From assembly GCF_000719265.1 (NCBI RefSeq), contig NZ_JOFL01000010.1:62001-126000 (forward strand): 64,000 nucleotides of DNA, written 5' to 3'. This document shows, piece after piece, positions 29,273 through 37,898 of the stretch (the stretch's first letter is position 1; each line of letters opens with the position of its first letter). The stretch comes from Streptomyces roseoverticillatus (GTDB lineage Bacteria > Actinomycetota > Actinomycetes > Streptomycetales > Streptomycetaceae). The notes below the pieces were generated by a model. The model was not told the DNA's origin. It did no database searches and was given only the letters and a program-made list of their open reading frames with translations. The position numbers and the translations under genes are program-made.

Positions 29273-31111
29273 CTTCCAGCGCAGCACCTGCGGGTCGTGG
29301 TCGCTCGCCTGGTCGGCGAACTCCGCGTTGACGTGGACGATGTCGTAGTCCACCCGGCGTACGTGAGAGCTGGTCAGGATGTGGTCCAGCACCTGGGAGT
29401 TGCCCTGGTAGACGTAGCCGTAGCGCTGGGCGCGCGGCAGCCGGTCGACCTGGTCGGTGAGGACCTTGCCCGCGGTGAGGGCCTTCAGCGCGGGCGAGAA
29501 CTGGTAGTCGTTCAGGTCGCCCGCGACGATGACGTTCGCGTTCCGGTCGGCCGCCAGCAGCTGCTTGACGAACGCGTTCACGAGCTGGGCCTGCTGGGTG
29601 CGCTGGACCTCGGAGGAGCGGGCCGGCGGCTGGAAGCGGCTGTCGACGCCCTGGTCGCCGCCCTTCGAGTTGAAGTGGTTCGCGACGACGAAGACCCGCT
29701 GACCGCGGAAGGTGAACTGGCCCGCGAGCGGCTTGCGGCTGTTCGCCCACGCGGCGTTGGCGGGGTCGACCCGGCCGGGGGAGGCGGACAGCGCGGCCTT
29801 GCCGCCGTCACGGACGGCCTTCACCGCGGTGGTGGAGTCACCGCCGGGCTTGTCGGTGAAGGACACCCGGGCGGGGTTGAAGAGGAACGCGGTCCGGATG
29901 TTGCCGCCCGGCTGACCGCCGTCCTGGTCGTTGACGGGGTTGATCTGCCGCCACTCGTAGGCCGGGCCGCCCGCCGCCTTGATGGCGTCCGTGAGCTTCT
30001 TCAGCGTCCGGCCCGCGTCCACCACGCCGTTGTCGGTGGTGCCGTTGTCGTCCTGGACCTCCTCCAGGGCGACGATGTCCGGCGAGGCGAGGTTGGTGAC
30101 CAGCGCGGACGCCAGCCGGTCGAACTTCGCCTGCGGCGTCTTGGGGGAGAGGTTCTCGACGTTGTACGTGGCGACCGCCAGCTCGTCGCCGCGCTGCTTG
30201 CGCGTGGTCTCGCGCTTCAGGCCCCGGTCGGTGAGCTTGCCGAGCTCGGTGGCCTGCAGGGTGTAGCCGCCGAAGTTGTCGTAGTCCAGCGGGCCGGCGG
30301 TGGTGCCGGACAGCTCGTCGCCGACGTTGGCGACGGGGAAGGGGCGCTCGGCGAACGGGATCAGCGAGGCCACCTTGACGCGGCCGGCGTTCGGGTCGCG
30401 GTACGCGCCGTAGAGCGTGCCGCCGCGGCCCGTGCGGTTGCGGCGGGGCTCGGCGGTGACCCACAGCTCCTTGTGCGTGCTGGTCGCGCCCACGACGGGG
30501 GCGTTCTGCACGGAGACGCGCATGCCCTCCAGCGACTCGAAGCGGTCCAGGGCGTACGTGCCCGGGCGCAGCTGCAGCTTCTCGATCGAGCCGCCGTGCG
30601 CGTCGGGCGCGTAGCGGTCCGGGAGCTGCGACGCGCTGAGGCGGACGGGGGCCGGGAGGGCGTTGCCGGAGGACGCGACGTGCCACGTGGCCCTGGTGAG
30701 CTGCGTGACCGACTGCAGGCCGGCCGCCTCGCCGCCCGGGTAGTACTCGGTGACGGTGCCGGAGACGGTCACGGCGTCGCCCACGGCCGCGTCCGGGGTG
30801 GTGGAGCCGGTGAAGACGAAGATGCCCTCGCTCGTGGCGTCGTTGCGGTCCGGGTGCGTGTCCTGCATCCAGAAGCCGCGGGCCGAGCCGAAGGCGCGGA
30901 CGGCGGTGACGACGCCCGGCACGTCCGAGACCTGCCGGCCGGCGAGCGGCGACACGCGGGTCGTGCCCTGGATGTCGTGGATCCGCAGGCCCTCGGCGCT
31001 CGCCGCCTCCGGCGCGGCGAGCAGCCCGGCCGCGAGCGCGGTGGCGAGGAGGGAACCGAGGGCCGCGGGTCTGCGCAGGGCGGCGCGGCGGGAGGGCGAG
31101 GGAGTGGGCAC
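29267..31111 (-). CDS. secreted endonuclease/exonuclease/phosphatase-family nuclease
   Basis: 614 aa from GTG 31111, with GGAGG five bases upstream. The signal peptide (residues 1 to about 39) has a basic start, a hydrophobic AALGSLLATALAAGLLAA core and an ASA cleavage site. Residues 40-200 form an OB-fold domain (RIHDIQGTTRVSPLAGRQV) found in ExeM/YhcR-like nucleases. The EEP catalytic domain follows: VATYNVENLSP, IVALEEVQDDNG, VVANHFNSKGGDQG, GDLNDYQFSPA and the final ASDHDPQVL. It probably degrades extracellular DNA or RNA for nutrients. Confidence 0.92.
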   Translation of the reverse strand: MPTPSPSRRAALRRPAALGSLLATALAAGLLAAPEAASAEGLRIHDIQGTTRVSPLAGRQVSDVPGVVTAVRAFGSARGFWMQDTHPDRNDATSEGIFVFTGSTTPDAAVGDAVTVSGTVTEYYPGGEAAGLQSVTQLTRATWHVASSGNALPAPVRLSASQLPDRYAPDAHGGSIEKLQLRPGTYALDRFESLEGMRVSVQNAPVVGATSTHKELWVTAEPRRNRTGRGGTLYGAYRDPNAGRVKVASLIPFAERPFPVANVGDELSGTTAGPLDYDNFGGYTLQATELGKLTDRGLKRETTRKQRGDELAVATYNVENLSPKTPQAKFDRLASALVTNLASPDIVALEEVQDDNGTTDNGVVDAGRTLKKLTDAIKAAGGPAYEWRQINPVNDQDGGQPGGNIRTAFLFNPARVSFTDKPGGDSTTAVKAVRDGGKAALSASPGRVDPANAAWANSRKPLAGQFTFRGQRVFVVANHFNSKGGDQGVDSRFQPPARSSEVQRTQQAQLVNAFVKQLLAADRNANVIVAGDLNDYQFSPALKALTAGKVLTDQVDRLPRAQRYGYVYQGNSQVLDHILTSSHVRRVDYDIVHVNAEFADQASDHDPQVLRWKP

Positions 31112-31418
31112 GAGGGCCTCCGGTGAGGAATGCGAGGGGGGTATGGCGTGGAGGAATCGTCGTTGACGCGATCCTGACGATCTCTACGCGCGTCAATGTC
31201 TTGCGCACCCGGGGGAGTTGTCAAGGTTCCGCGGGTAACCGTCAGCCATATGTCCGCCGACGGTTCGGCGAACCGGGCGGCAGGGCGGAAATCCCGTCTA
31301 CGCTTGGGCACCGCGCCCCGTCCGCGGCGCCGCATGCCACACCGCATGTCACCACGCGCGTCGCCGCACGTCACCGCACGTGCCGCGACGCATGTCACGA
31401 CGAGGAGAGACCCCCCTG
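31112..31418. other. divergent intergenic region
   Basis: 307 bases between the nuclease (-) and the acidic protein (+). The right third is filled by the decanucleotide array at 31331-31398. The rest has no clear promoter boxes beyond TTGACG at 31163-31168. No gene is seen. Confidence 0.5.
31331..31398 (+). repeat. six-copy CGCAYGTCAC array
   Basis: Copies start at 31331, 31343, 31355, 31365, 31375 and 31389 and read CGCATGCCAC, CGCATGTCAC, CGCGCGTCGC, CGCACGTCAC, CGCACGTGCC and CGCATGTCAC. Spacing is 10-14 bases, about one helical turn. The array ends three bases before the GAGGAGA ribosome site of the next gene. Confidence 0.65.
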
Positions 31419-32930
31419 ATGTCCGGAGAGCGTCCGACCATGCCGCCGGTGCGGCTCCCCTCCGACGCGGAGCTCGCGCGCGACGCGCTGACCGCGCCGC
31501 TGCTCGCCCGCGCCGCGAAGCTCGCGCGCTGGGCCGGCGAGGAGGGCGTCCCGGTCGGGGTCGGCGGCGAGCTGCTCGCGCAGCAGCTGCGCGAGGCGAC
31601 CGAGCTCCTCGGGCTCGGGGGCGACGAAGACGGCACCGCGCACGCCATGGACGCCTGGCAGCACGCGCTCGACACGGGGCTCGTGGACTACGAGGAGCAC
31701 GAGGAGCACGAGGAGGACGAGGGCGAGGGTCCCGAAGCGGGCGAGGACGAGCCCCGCGGCACCGCCGTCGCCGGCGAGGAGCTCGCCACGCTCACCTCCG
31801 GCAGCCCCGCCGACATCCTCGAACTGTGGCTCGCCGGCTTCGAGAGCGTCCTCGCCGACGCCGCCGCGCCCGACCTCGGCGAGATCGCCGACCGGATCGC
31901 CGAGGGCGAGGACCTCGACCTCGACTCCCTCGACTGGGACCCCGAGGGCGAGGCCGACTTCCTCGACGGCGTCCTCGGCAACCTCTACCTGCTCACCGCG
32001 CTGGAGCAGAGCGACGCGGACCACCCCGTACCGCTGCCGGCGCTCGCCGCGTCCATGATCGTGCCGGACGACATGGACGAGCCCACGGACGACATCCTCG
32101 AAGAGGTCTCCGACGCGATGATGCGCCTGGACGACCAGTTCCGGCTGCTCGCGCCCACCGGCATCATCGCGTACCGGCCCGTCGACGAGTCCCTCATCGA
32201 GGAGGTCGACGGCGAGGGCCACATCCGCGAGTCCGTCGACGGCGTCACCTCCGACAGCCCCGAGGAGGAGGACGTCAGCCGCTACGGCATGGTCTCCCTC
32301 ACCCCCCTCGGCCTCCTCGCCGTCCGCGACCGGATGCAGGAGGCGGGCGTCGACGCCCCCGCCGTCGGCGACCTCGCCGACAAGGGCGCGGACGCGCTCC
32401 TGGCCGCCCTGCCCGGCCACCCGGAGACGGCCGCCCGCGCGGAGGCCGAGCTGTGGCTCGCCCGCCGCACGCCCGCGGCGGCCGCGGCGGAGCTGCTCGC
32501 CGCCGGGCGCGGCGACGACCTGGACGCGCCGTCGCGCCGCCTCGCCTGCCAGCAGACGCTCTCCCTCGTCGGCGCCGGCGCCGAGCCCGCCGTGCGCGAG
32601 GTCCTCGACGACCGCGAGCTCGGCGGCCTCGCCCGCGTGTGGCTCGCCGAGCACGGCGCGGCGGACGTGCCCGAGCCCGGCGAGGACATGGTCTTCTGGC
32701 TGACCATCGACACGATCGCCGCCCAGCTGGCGGCGTCCGGCGACACGGACGAGCTGCGCGGGCTGGTGGAGAGCCTCGTCGGGCAGCACAGCGGGTTCTT
32801 CGACGCGGCGTGGCGGGTGGACCACCCGGCGACGGCGGACGTCCTGGAGGCGATGGGCCGCCTCCACCCGGAGAAGAAGGTGGCCAAGGAGGCCCGCAAG
32901 GCGGCGTTCAAGGCCCGCTCGCGCGGCTGA
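31419..32930 (+). CDS. acidic hypothetical protein, paralogue of the protein at 61355-62776
   Basis: 503 aa from ATG 31419, with GAGGAGA upstream. I do not recognise a named domain. Residues 80-115 are a Glu/Asp-rich tract. The C-terminal 200 residues look like helical repeats: LTPLGLLAVRDRM, AEAELWLARRTPAAAAAELLAAG, WLAEHGAADVPE, then KEARKAAFKARSRG. The same landmarks in the same order occur in the protein at 61355-62776, so the two are paralogues. No signal peptide or membrane helix is seen. A decanucleotide array lies directly upstream. Confidence 0.8.
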   Translation: MSGERPTMPPVRLPSDAELARDALTAPLLARAAKLARWAGEEGVPVGVGGELLAQQLREATELLGLGGDEDGTAHAMDAWQHALDTGLVDYEEHEEHEEDEGEGPEAGEDEPRGTAVAGEELATLTSGSPADILELWLAGFESVLADAAAPDLGEIADRIAEGEDLDLDSLDWDPEGEADFLDGVLGNLYLLTALEQSDADHPVPLPALAASMIVPDDMDEPTDDILEEVSDAMMRLDDQFRLLAPTGIIAYRPVDESLIEEVDGEGHIRESVDGVTSDSPEEEDVSRYGMVSLTPLGLLAVRDRMQEAGVDAPAVGDLADKGADALLAALPGHPETAARAEAELWLARRTPAAAAAELLAAGRGDDLDAPSRRLACQQTLSLVGAGAEPAVREVLDDRELGGLARVWLAEHGAADVPEPGEDMVFWLTIDTIAAQLAASGDTDELRGLVESLVGQHSGFFDAAWRVDHPATADVLEAMGRLHPEKKVAKEARKAAFKARSRG

Positions 32931-32942
32931 CCTTCCCGGTGG

Positions 32943-32963
32943 CCCGGCCCTTCTCGGGCCGGG
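32943..32963 (+). terminator. terminator after the acidic protein gene
   Basis: CCCGGCCC (32943-32950), loop TTCTC, GGGCCGGG (32956-32963), 12 bases past the stop and followed by the palindromic repeat. Confidence 0.75.
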
Positions 32964-32978
32964 GCGCCGGGGATTTTT

Positions 32979-33089
32979 CCGCCGCGACGGCGATCGGCCA
33001 CGATGGTGGATTCCGGCGGTGCCCGGCCGGCCTGAGCCGGGTACGGCACCGCCGGATGCGTTCGCGGTGGTTGCCGGCCGTTGCGGCGG
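32979..33089. repeat. palindromic intergenic repeat, complete copy
   Basis: About 111 nt, CCGCCGC at one end and GCGGCGG at the other. The central stem TCCGGCGGTGCC (33012-33023) pairs perfectly with GGCACCGCCGGA (33045-33056); inside is a CCGGC/GCCGG stem with loop CTGA. The outer arms pair partly. This is the best reference copy of the family in the window. Confidence 0.75.
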
Positions 33090-33275
33090 AGGAGAGGCCC
33101 CGGTCCCTCCCTTTCACCGTTCCCCCCTGCGGGGGGCGCCGGGCCGACCGGGTTCCGGCGCGCGGCAGCGCGCCCCGTGCGCCCCGTGCTCGCCTCTCGC
33201 GCTTTGTGCGGTGTTCATACCGTATTCCTCGGGGAACGGGAACGTAGGCGTGAGCCAGCGGACCCGGGAGTGCAG

Positions 33276-34715
33276 ATGACCCTCAGCCGAAGAGACTTCG
33301 CGAAACGATCCGCCGTCGCCGGCGCCGGGGTGGCGCTGACCGGCAGCGTGGGCGTCCTCGCCAGTGCCCCCGGCGCGCTGGCCGGAAGCGTGCCGGAGCA
33401 GCGCGGGGCACGCCCCCGCCCCGCCCGCCCGCCGGGCTACGGCCCCCTCGTGCGGGACCCGAAGGGCCTCCTCGCCCTGCCGGCCGGCTTCTCGTACCGC
33501 GTCGTGACCCGGGCCGGCGTCACCAAGCTGGAGTCGGGCGAGCCCACCCCCTCCAACCACGACGGCACGGCCGCCTTCGAGGGCCCCCGCGGCACCACCC
33601 TGCTCGTCAACAACCACGAGCTCAAGGGCCCCCGGGCCGGCTGGAAGTACCCGGTGCCGCTCACGGAGGGGCTCGTCTACGACCCCGCCGCGTCCGGCGG
33701 CTGCACCGTCGTCGAGGTGTCGCACGACGGCGCGCACGTCACGGAGTGGGTCGGCATCGCGGGCACGTCCACCAACTGCGCCGGCGGCGCCACCCCCTGG
33801 GGCACGTGGCTGACCTGCGAGGAGACCGAGGACAAGGCCGGGCAGAACGGCATGACGAAGACGCACGGCTACGTCTTCGAGGTCGACCCGCACGACCGCC
33901 GCGCGGGCCGCGACCCCAAGCCCGTCAAGGCCCTCGGCCGGTACGCCCACGAGGCGGTCGTCACCGATCCGGCCCGCGGCCACCTCTACCTCACCGAGGA
34001 CGCCGCGGGCCCCAACGGCCTGTTCTACCGCTGGACCCCGCCGGCCGGCTTCCGGCACGGCCGCGGCCGGCTGCGCACCCTCGCCGACGACGCGGGCCGG
34101 CTGCAGGCCTTCAAGTGCTTCGACTCCGGCGGCCGGTTCGTCGACGACCTCTCCCGCGCCACCCGCCCCGGCACGGTCTACGGCGTGGACTGGGTGGACG
34201 TGCCGGACCGCGACGCGGCGTCCGTCTCCGTCCGCAAGCAGTTCAAGGACGGCGGAGTGACGCGGGCCCGCAAGCTGGAGGGCATGTGGTGGGGCGACGG
34301 CGGCGCGTACGTCGTGTCGTCGTACGCCCGCGAGGAGAGCCCCGTGCAGCACGACGGCCAGGTGTGGTTCTACGACCCGCGGCGCCGCACGCTCACGCTG
34401 AAGGTGCGGTTCGGCGTCAACAAGGACCCGGAGCGGGACGGCGCCTTCGACGGCCCGGACAACATCACGGTCTCCCCGCACGGCGGCCTGGTCGTCGCCG
34501 AGGACGGCGAGGGCGTGCAGCACCTCTTCGGCGCTCTGGACGACGGCCGTACGTACCCCGTCGCCCGCAACGAGCTGAACATCGGTACGGCACAGAAGCC
34601 CGAGTACAGCGAGTTCACCGGCGTCACCTTCTCGCCGGACGGCAGGACGCTCTTCGCCAACATCCAGGAGCCCGGCATCATGCTGGCGATCACCGGCCCC
34701 TGGCGCCGCCAGTAG
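33276..34715 (+). CDS. PhoX-like (DUF839) Tat-exported phosphatase family protein
   Basis: 479 aa from ATG 33276. The Tat signal SRRDFAKRSAV (residues 4-14) with a hydrophobic stretch to about residue 37 marks export as a folded, probably metal-bound protein. The mature part is the PhoX-type beta-propeller: LPAGFSYRVVTRAG, NHDGTAAF, LVNNHEL, WGTWLTCEE with metal-binding Glu, GRYAHEAVVTDP, GPDNITVSPHGGLVVAEDG and FTGVTFSPDGRTLFANIQEPG. Family members are calcium/iron phosphatases. A GTTCATACCGT unit at 33213 only weakly resembles a PHO box. Confidence 0.88.
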   Translation: MTLSRRDFAKRSAVAGAGVALTGSVGVLASAPGALAGSVPEQRGARPRPARPPGYGPLVRDPKGLLALPAGFSYRVVTRAGVTKLESGEPTPSNHDGTAAFEGPRGTTLLVNNHELKGPRAGWKYPVPLTEGLVYDPAASGGCTVVEVSHDGAHVTEWVGIAGTSTNCAGGATPWGTWLTCEETEDKAGQNGMTKTHGYVFEVDPHDRRAGRDPKPVKALGRYAHEAVVTDPARGHLYLTEDAAGPNGLFYRWTPPAGFRHGRGRLRTLADDAGRLQAFKCFDSGGRFVDDLSRATRPGTVYGVDWVDVPDRDAASVSVRKQFKDGGVTRARKLEGMWWGDGGAYVVSSYAREESPVQHDGQVWFYDPRRRTLTLKVRFGVNKDPERDGAFDGPDNITVSPHGGLVVAEDGEGVQHLFGALDDGRTYPVARNELNIGTAQKPEYSEFTGVTFSPDGRTLFANIQEPGIMLAITGPWRRQ

Positions 34716-34755
34716 CGTGCGGGAATCACGGATGGGCATCTTTGTTGAAGCAGAG

Positions 34756-35790
34756 GTGACCATCCGCCTCTCGATACTCGACCGCTCCCGCACCCGCCGG
34801 GGCCGCCCGCAGGCCGAGGCACTGCGCGACACCGTACGGTTCGCGCAGCAGGCCGAGGCGCTCGGCTACCACCGCTTCTGGGTCTCGGAGCACCACGGCG
34901 TGCCCGGCGTGGCGGGCTCGGCCCCGACCGTGCTCGCCGCGGCGGTCGCCGCCGCGACCTCGCGGATCAGGGTCGGCACGGGCGGCGTGATGCTGCCCAA
35001 CCACCGCACCCTGGTGGTGGCCGAGCAGTTCGGGGTGCTGGAGTCCCTCTTCCCGGGCCGCATCGACATGGGCCTGGGCCGCTCGGTGGGCTTCACGGAC
35101 GGCATCCGGCGGGCCCTGGGCACGGAGAAGGAGGCCATGGGGGACTTCGGCGGGCAGCTCGCCGAACTGGAGGGCTGGTTCACGGACGGCCCGCGGCCCC
35201 ACCCCGAGGTGCACGCCCGGCCGGCCGAGGGCCTGCGGATCCCCGCGTTCGTCCTGGCCAACGAGGCGGGCGCGGAGCTGGCGGCCGCCGCGGGCGCGGC
35301 CCTGGTGATCGGAGGCCTGAGCGGCGAGGAGCGGATGCTCGCCGCCGTCGAACGCTACCGGGAGGCGTTCCGGCCGTCGTCGTGGTGGCGGCGCCCGTAC
35401 GTCGTGGTGGCGGGAAACGTGGCCGTCGCCGGCAGCCGCGAGGAGGCCCGCCGGCTGCTCGTCCCCGAGGCGTGGGCGCTGGCCCATTCCCGTACGCACG
35501 GCGTCTTCCCGCCCCTGGAGCCCGCGGAGGAGACCGAGGCGCGGGCGATGACCGAGCGGGAGCGCCGCCTGTACGAGGAGGGGCTGCGCGGGCACGTCCA
35601 CGGCACGGAGGACGAGGTGGCCGCCGCGCTCGGCGCGCTGGTGGAGCGCAGCGGTGCCGACGAGGTGCTGGTCACCACCTCCTCGTACGACCGGGAGGCC
35701 CTGCTGGACTCCTACCGCCGGCTGGCCCGGATCGCGGGCCTGCCGGCGGCGGGAGCCCCGGTGCTCACAGCGCCTGCGCCGCCGGCTTGA
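34756..35790 (+). CDS. LLM-class flavin-dependent oxidoreductase
   Basis: 344 aa from GTG 34756; ATG 34732 is an equally possible start. It is a luciferase-like TIM barrel of the MsnO8 type. Features: LSILDRSRTRRG at the start, ALGYHRFWVSEHHGVPG near residue 48, RIRVGTGGVMLPNH and VAEQFGVLESLFPGRIDMGLGR split around 80-115. It would use reduced flavin and oxygen; the substrate is unknown. Its 3' end overlaps that of the convergent TerD gene by 26 bases. Confidence 0.88.
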   Translation: MTIRLSILDRSRTRRGRPQAEALRDTVRFAQQAEALGYHRFWVSEHHGVPGVAGSAPTVLAAAVAAATSRIRVGTGGVMLPNHRTLVVAEQFGVLESLFPGRIDMGLGRSVGFTDGIRRALGTEKEAMGDFGGQLAELEGWFTDGPRPHPEVHARPAEGLRIPAFVLANEAGAELAAAAGAALVIGGLSGEERMLAAVERYREAFRPSSWWRRPYVVVAGNVAVAGSREEARRLLVPEAWALAHSRTHGVFPPLEPAEETEARAMTERERRLYEEGLRGHVHGTEDEVAAALGALVERSGADEVLVTTSSYDREALLDSYRRLARIAGLPAAGAPVLTAPAPPA

Positions 35791-36979
35791 CCAGGTCACG
35801 GACGGTGCGGGACTTCACGAACTCGCCGAGGGCGGTCATCTCCCACTCGCCCGAGTACTGCCGGACGAACTTCGCCATCAGCACGCCCGTCTTGGGCTCG
35901 GCGCCGGTGAGGTCGAAGCGCACCAGCTCCTCGCCGGTGCGGGCGTCGAGGAGGCGGCAGTAGGCCTTGGCGACCTCGCTGAACTTCTGGCCGTTGAAGG
36001 AGCTGACGGTGAAGACCAGGCCGGTCACCTCCGGCGGGAGCCCGCCCATGTGCACGGTGATCGTCTCGTCGTCGCCGGAGCCCTCGCCGGTGAGGTTGTC
36101 ACCGGAGTGCTGGACGGCGCCGTTGAGGATCTGCAGCTTGCCGAAGTAGCAGGCGTCGATCATGTTGCGGTCGGGGCCGTAGGCGATGACGGAGGCGTCC
36201 AGGTCGATGGCCCGGCCGCCCCAGGCCGGCTCCCAGCCCAGGCCCATCTTCACCGACTGCGTCAGCGGCCGGCCGCCCTTGACCAGGGACACCGTCTGGT
36301 TCTTCTGCAGGCTGACCCGGCCCTTGTCCAGGTTGATCTTCCCGCTGCCGGGGGCCGGGGCGGGCGGCGCCGGGGGCGCGGCGGGCACGGGCGGCGCGGC
36401 CGCGGGCATCGGCGGGGCGGCGGCGGGCGGCTGGACGGGGGCCGGCGGCTGGACGGGGGCCGGGGCGGGCGCCGCGGGCTCCTCCACGCTCACGCCGAAG
36501 TCGGTGGCGATGCCCGCCAGGCCGTCGGCGTAACCCTGGCCGACCGCACGCACCTTCCAGGCACCGGCCCGGCGGTAGACCTCCACGACGACGAGCGCGG
36601 TCTCGGAGCCCAGCCGGGGCGGCGTGAACGTGGCCAGGACCGAGCCGTCGTCCGCGTTGCGCACGGTGGCGGTGGGCTCGATGCCAGCGAACGTCTGGCC
36701 CTGGGCGTCGGGGCTCGCGGTCACCACGATCTTGTCGATGGCGGCGGGGACGGCGGCGGTGTCCACCGTGATGGCGTCGGGCGCGCCGCCGGCCGCGGCG
36801 CGGTGGGCCACGCCCGGCCCGGAGGGCTGGTTGTAGAAGACGAAGTCGTCGTCGGAGCGCACCTTGCCGTCGGCGGTGAGCAGCAGGCCCGACACGTCGA
36901 GCCGCACCGGGGCGGTGACGTCCACCGTCACGCGGGCGACGGAGAGGGGGATGTTCGAGCCGGGTGTCATAGCGGTCAT
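35765..36979 (-). CDS. double-domain TerD family protein
   Basis: 404 aa from ATG 36979; ATG 36970 (MTPGSNIPL) is the classic TerD start. It has an N-terminal TerD domain (about 4-170), a Pro/Ala-rich linker (about 172-214) and a second TerD domain (215-404) beginning INLDKGRVSLQKNQTVSL. The second domain keeps the calcium-binding DNLTGEGSGDDETI. TerD proteins act in tellurite and general stress responses and in development. The order with two copies in one chain is known in Streptomyces. It is not part of a visible ter cluster. Confidence 0.9.
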   Translation of the reverse strand: MTAMTPGSNIPLSVARVTVDVTAPVRLDVSGLLLTADGKVRSDDDFVFYNQPSGPGVAHRAAAGGAPDAITVDTAAVPAAIDKIVVTASPDAQGQTFAGIEPTATVRNADDGSVLATFTPPRLGSETALVVVEVYRRAGAWKVRAVGQGYADGLAGIATDFGVSVEEPAAPAPAPVQPPAPVQPPAAAPPMPAAAPPVPAAPPAPPAPAPGSGKINLDKGRVSLQKNQTVSLVKGGRPLTQSVKMGLGWEPAWGGRAIDLDASVIAYGPDRNMIDACYFGKLQILNGAVQHSGDNLTGEGSGDDETITVHMGGLPPEVTGLVFTVSSFNGQKFSEVAKAYCRLLDARTGEELVRFDLTGAEPKTGVLMAKFVRQYSGEWEMTALGEFVKSRTVRDLVKPAAQAL

Positions 36980-37073
36980 GCCCCGGGTAACGAGCGGCCG
37001 CTCTTTGCGGTTCCATTACCGAACACCTGATGCGATCCCGTTACGGAGTTCGCTGCCCTGCTGTCGTCGCAGG

Positions 37074-37898
37074 TCAGTGAGGGTGCCGGCGGGGCGGCTC
37101 GGCGCCGCAGAACTCGCCGCCGACGAGCCCGGCGCCCTCCTGCACGGTCCCCGCCGCCGCGGCGAGCAGGGCGGGCGCGTACGGCTCCGAGTCGTCCCGG
37201 GGCTCGTAGCCCAGCGCGCGGGCCGAGGACAGGTCCCACCAGGCCCGGGTGTTGGCGGAGCTGCCGTACGCGACGGTGTGGCCGACGCCCTCGGCCGTGA
37301 GCGCGGCGTGCACGAGCCGTGCGCAGTCGCCGGGGCTCAGCCAGACCGACAGCATGCGCACCGACGTCGGCTCCGGGAAGCACGCGCCGATGCGCAGGGA
37401 GACGGTCTCGATGCCGTGCCGGTCCCGGTAGAGGGAGGCGAGGTCCTCGCCGAAGCACTTGGAGAGGCCGTAGAGGGTGTCGGGGCGGTGCGGCGTCTCC
37501 ACGGGCAGCGGCCGGCCGCCCTCGGCGGGCAGGGGCGTGAAGCCGACGGCGTGGTTGCTGGAGGCGAGCACCACGCGCCGCACGCCCGCCTCCCGCACGG
37601 CCTCGTAAAGGCGGTACGTGCCCTCGATGTTGGCGCGCAGGATGTCCGCGAACGGCGCTTCCACGGGGATGCCCGCCAGGTGGACGACCGCGTCCACGCC
37701 GTCGAGGGCCTTGCGCAGCGCCTCGCCGCCGGCGGCGGCCGGGTCGGCCAGGTCCGCGGTGACCGCATCCGGCTCGCCCGGCACCGGCCGGATGTCCAGG
37801 AGGCGCAGCCGGTGGCCGTGGGCGGGCAGCAGGGTGCGCAGGTGGGTGCCGATGCGGCCGGCCGCGCCGGTGAGGAGGACGGTGCGGGATGCGGGCAT
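37074..37898 (-). CDS. NAD-dependent epimerase/dehydratase, uronate dehydrogenase-like
   Basis: 274 aa from ATG 37898, with AGGAGG eight bases upstream. It is an extended SDR: nucleotide-binding TGAAGRIGTHL (about residues 9-19), the catalytic Tyr-x3-Lys in YGLSKCFGEDL near 140, and SLRIGACFPEP after it. The SSNHAVGF and MLSVWLSPGDCARL segments resemble uronate dehydrogenase, which oxidises glucuronate or galacturonate to the lactone. Alternatives are other sugar dehydrogenases. An inverted/direct repeat lies 21-46 bases upstream. Confidence 0.82.
   Translation of the reverse strand: MPASRTVLLTGAAGRIGTHLRTLLPAHGHRLRLLDIRPVPGEPDAVTADLADPAAAGGEALRKALDGVDAVVHLAGIPVEAPFADILRANIEGTYRLYEAVREAGVRRVVLASSNHAVGFTPLPAEGGRPLPVETPHRPDTLYGLSKCFGEDLASLYRDRHGIETVSLRIGACFPEPTSVRMLSVWLSPGDCARLVHAALTAEGVGHTVAYGSSANTRAWWDLSSARALGYEPRDDSEPYAPALLAAAAGTVQEGAGLVGGEFCGAEPPRRHPH

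Noticed and set aside
31331..31398. CRISPR array
   Set aside because: Units are only about 10 bases with no spacers of regular length and no cas genes.
33213..33234. PHO box upstream of the PhoX-like gene
   Set aside because: Only the first 11-mer (GTTCATACCGT) fits; the second diverges, unlike the clear box at 59295.
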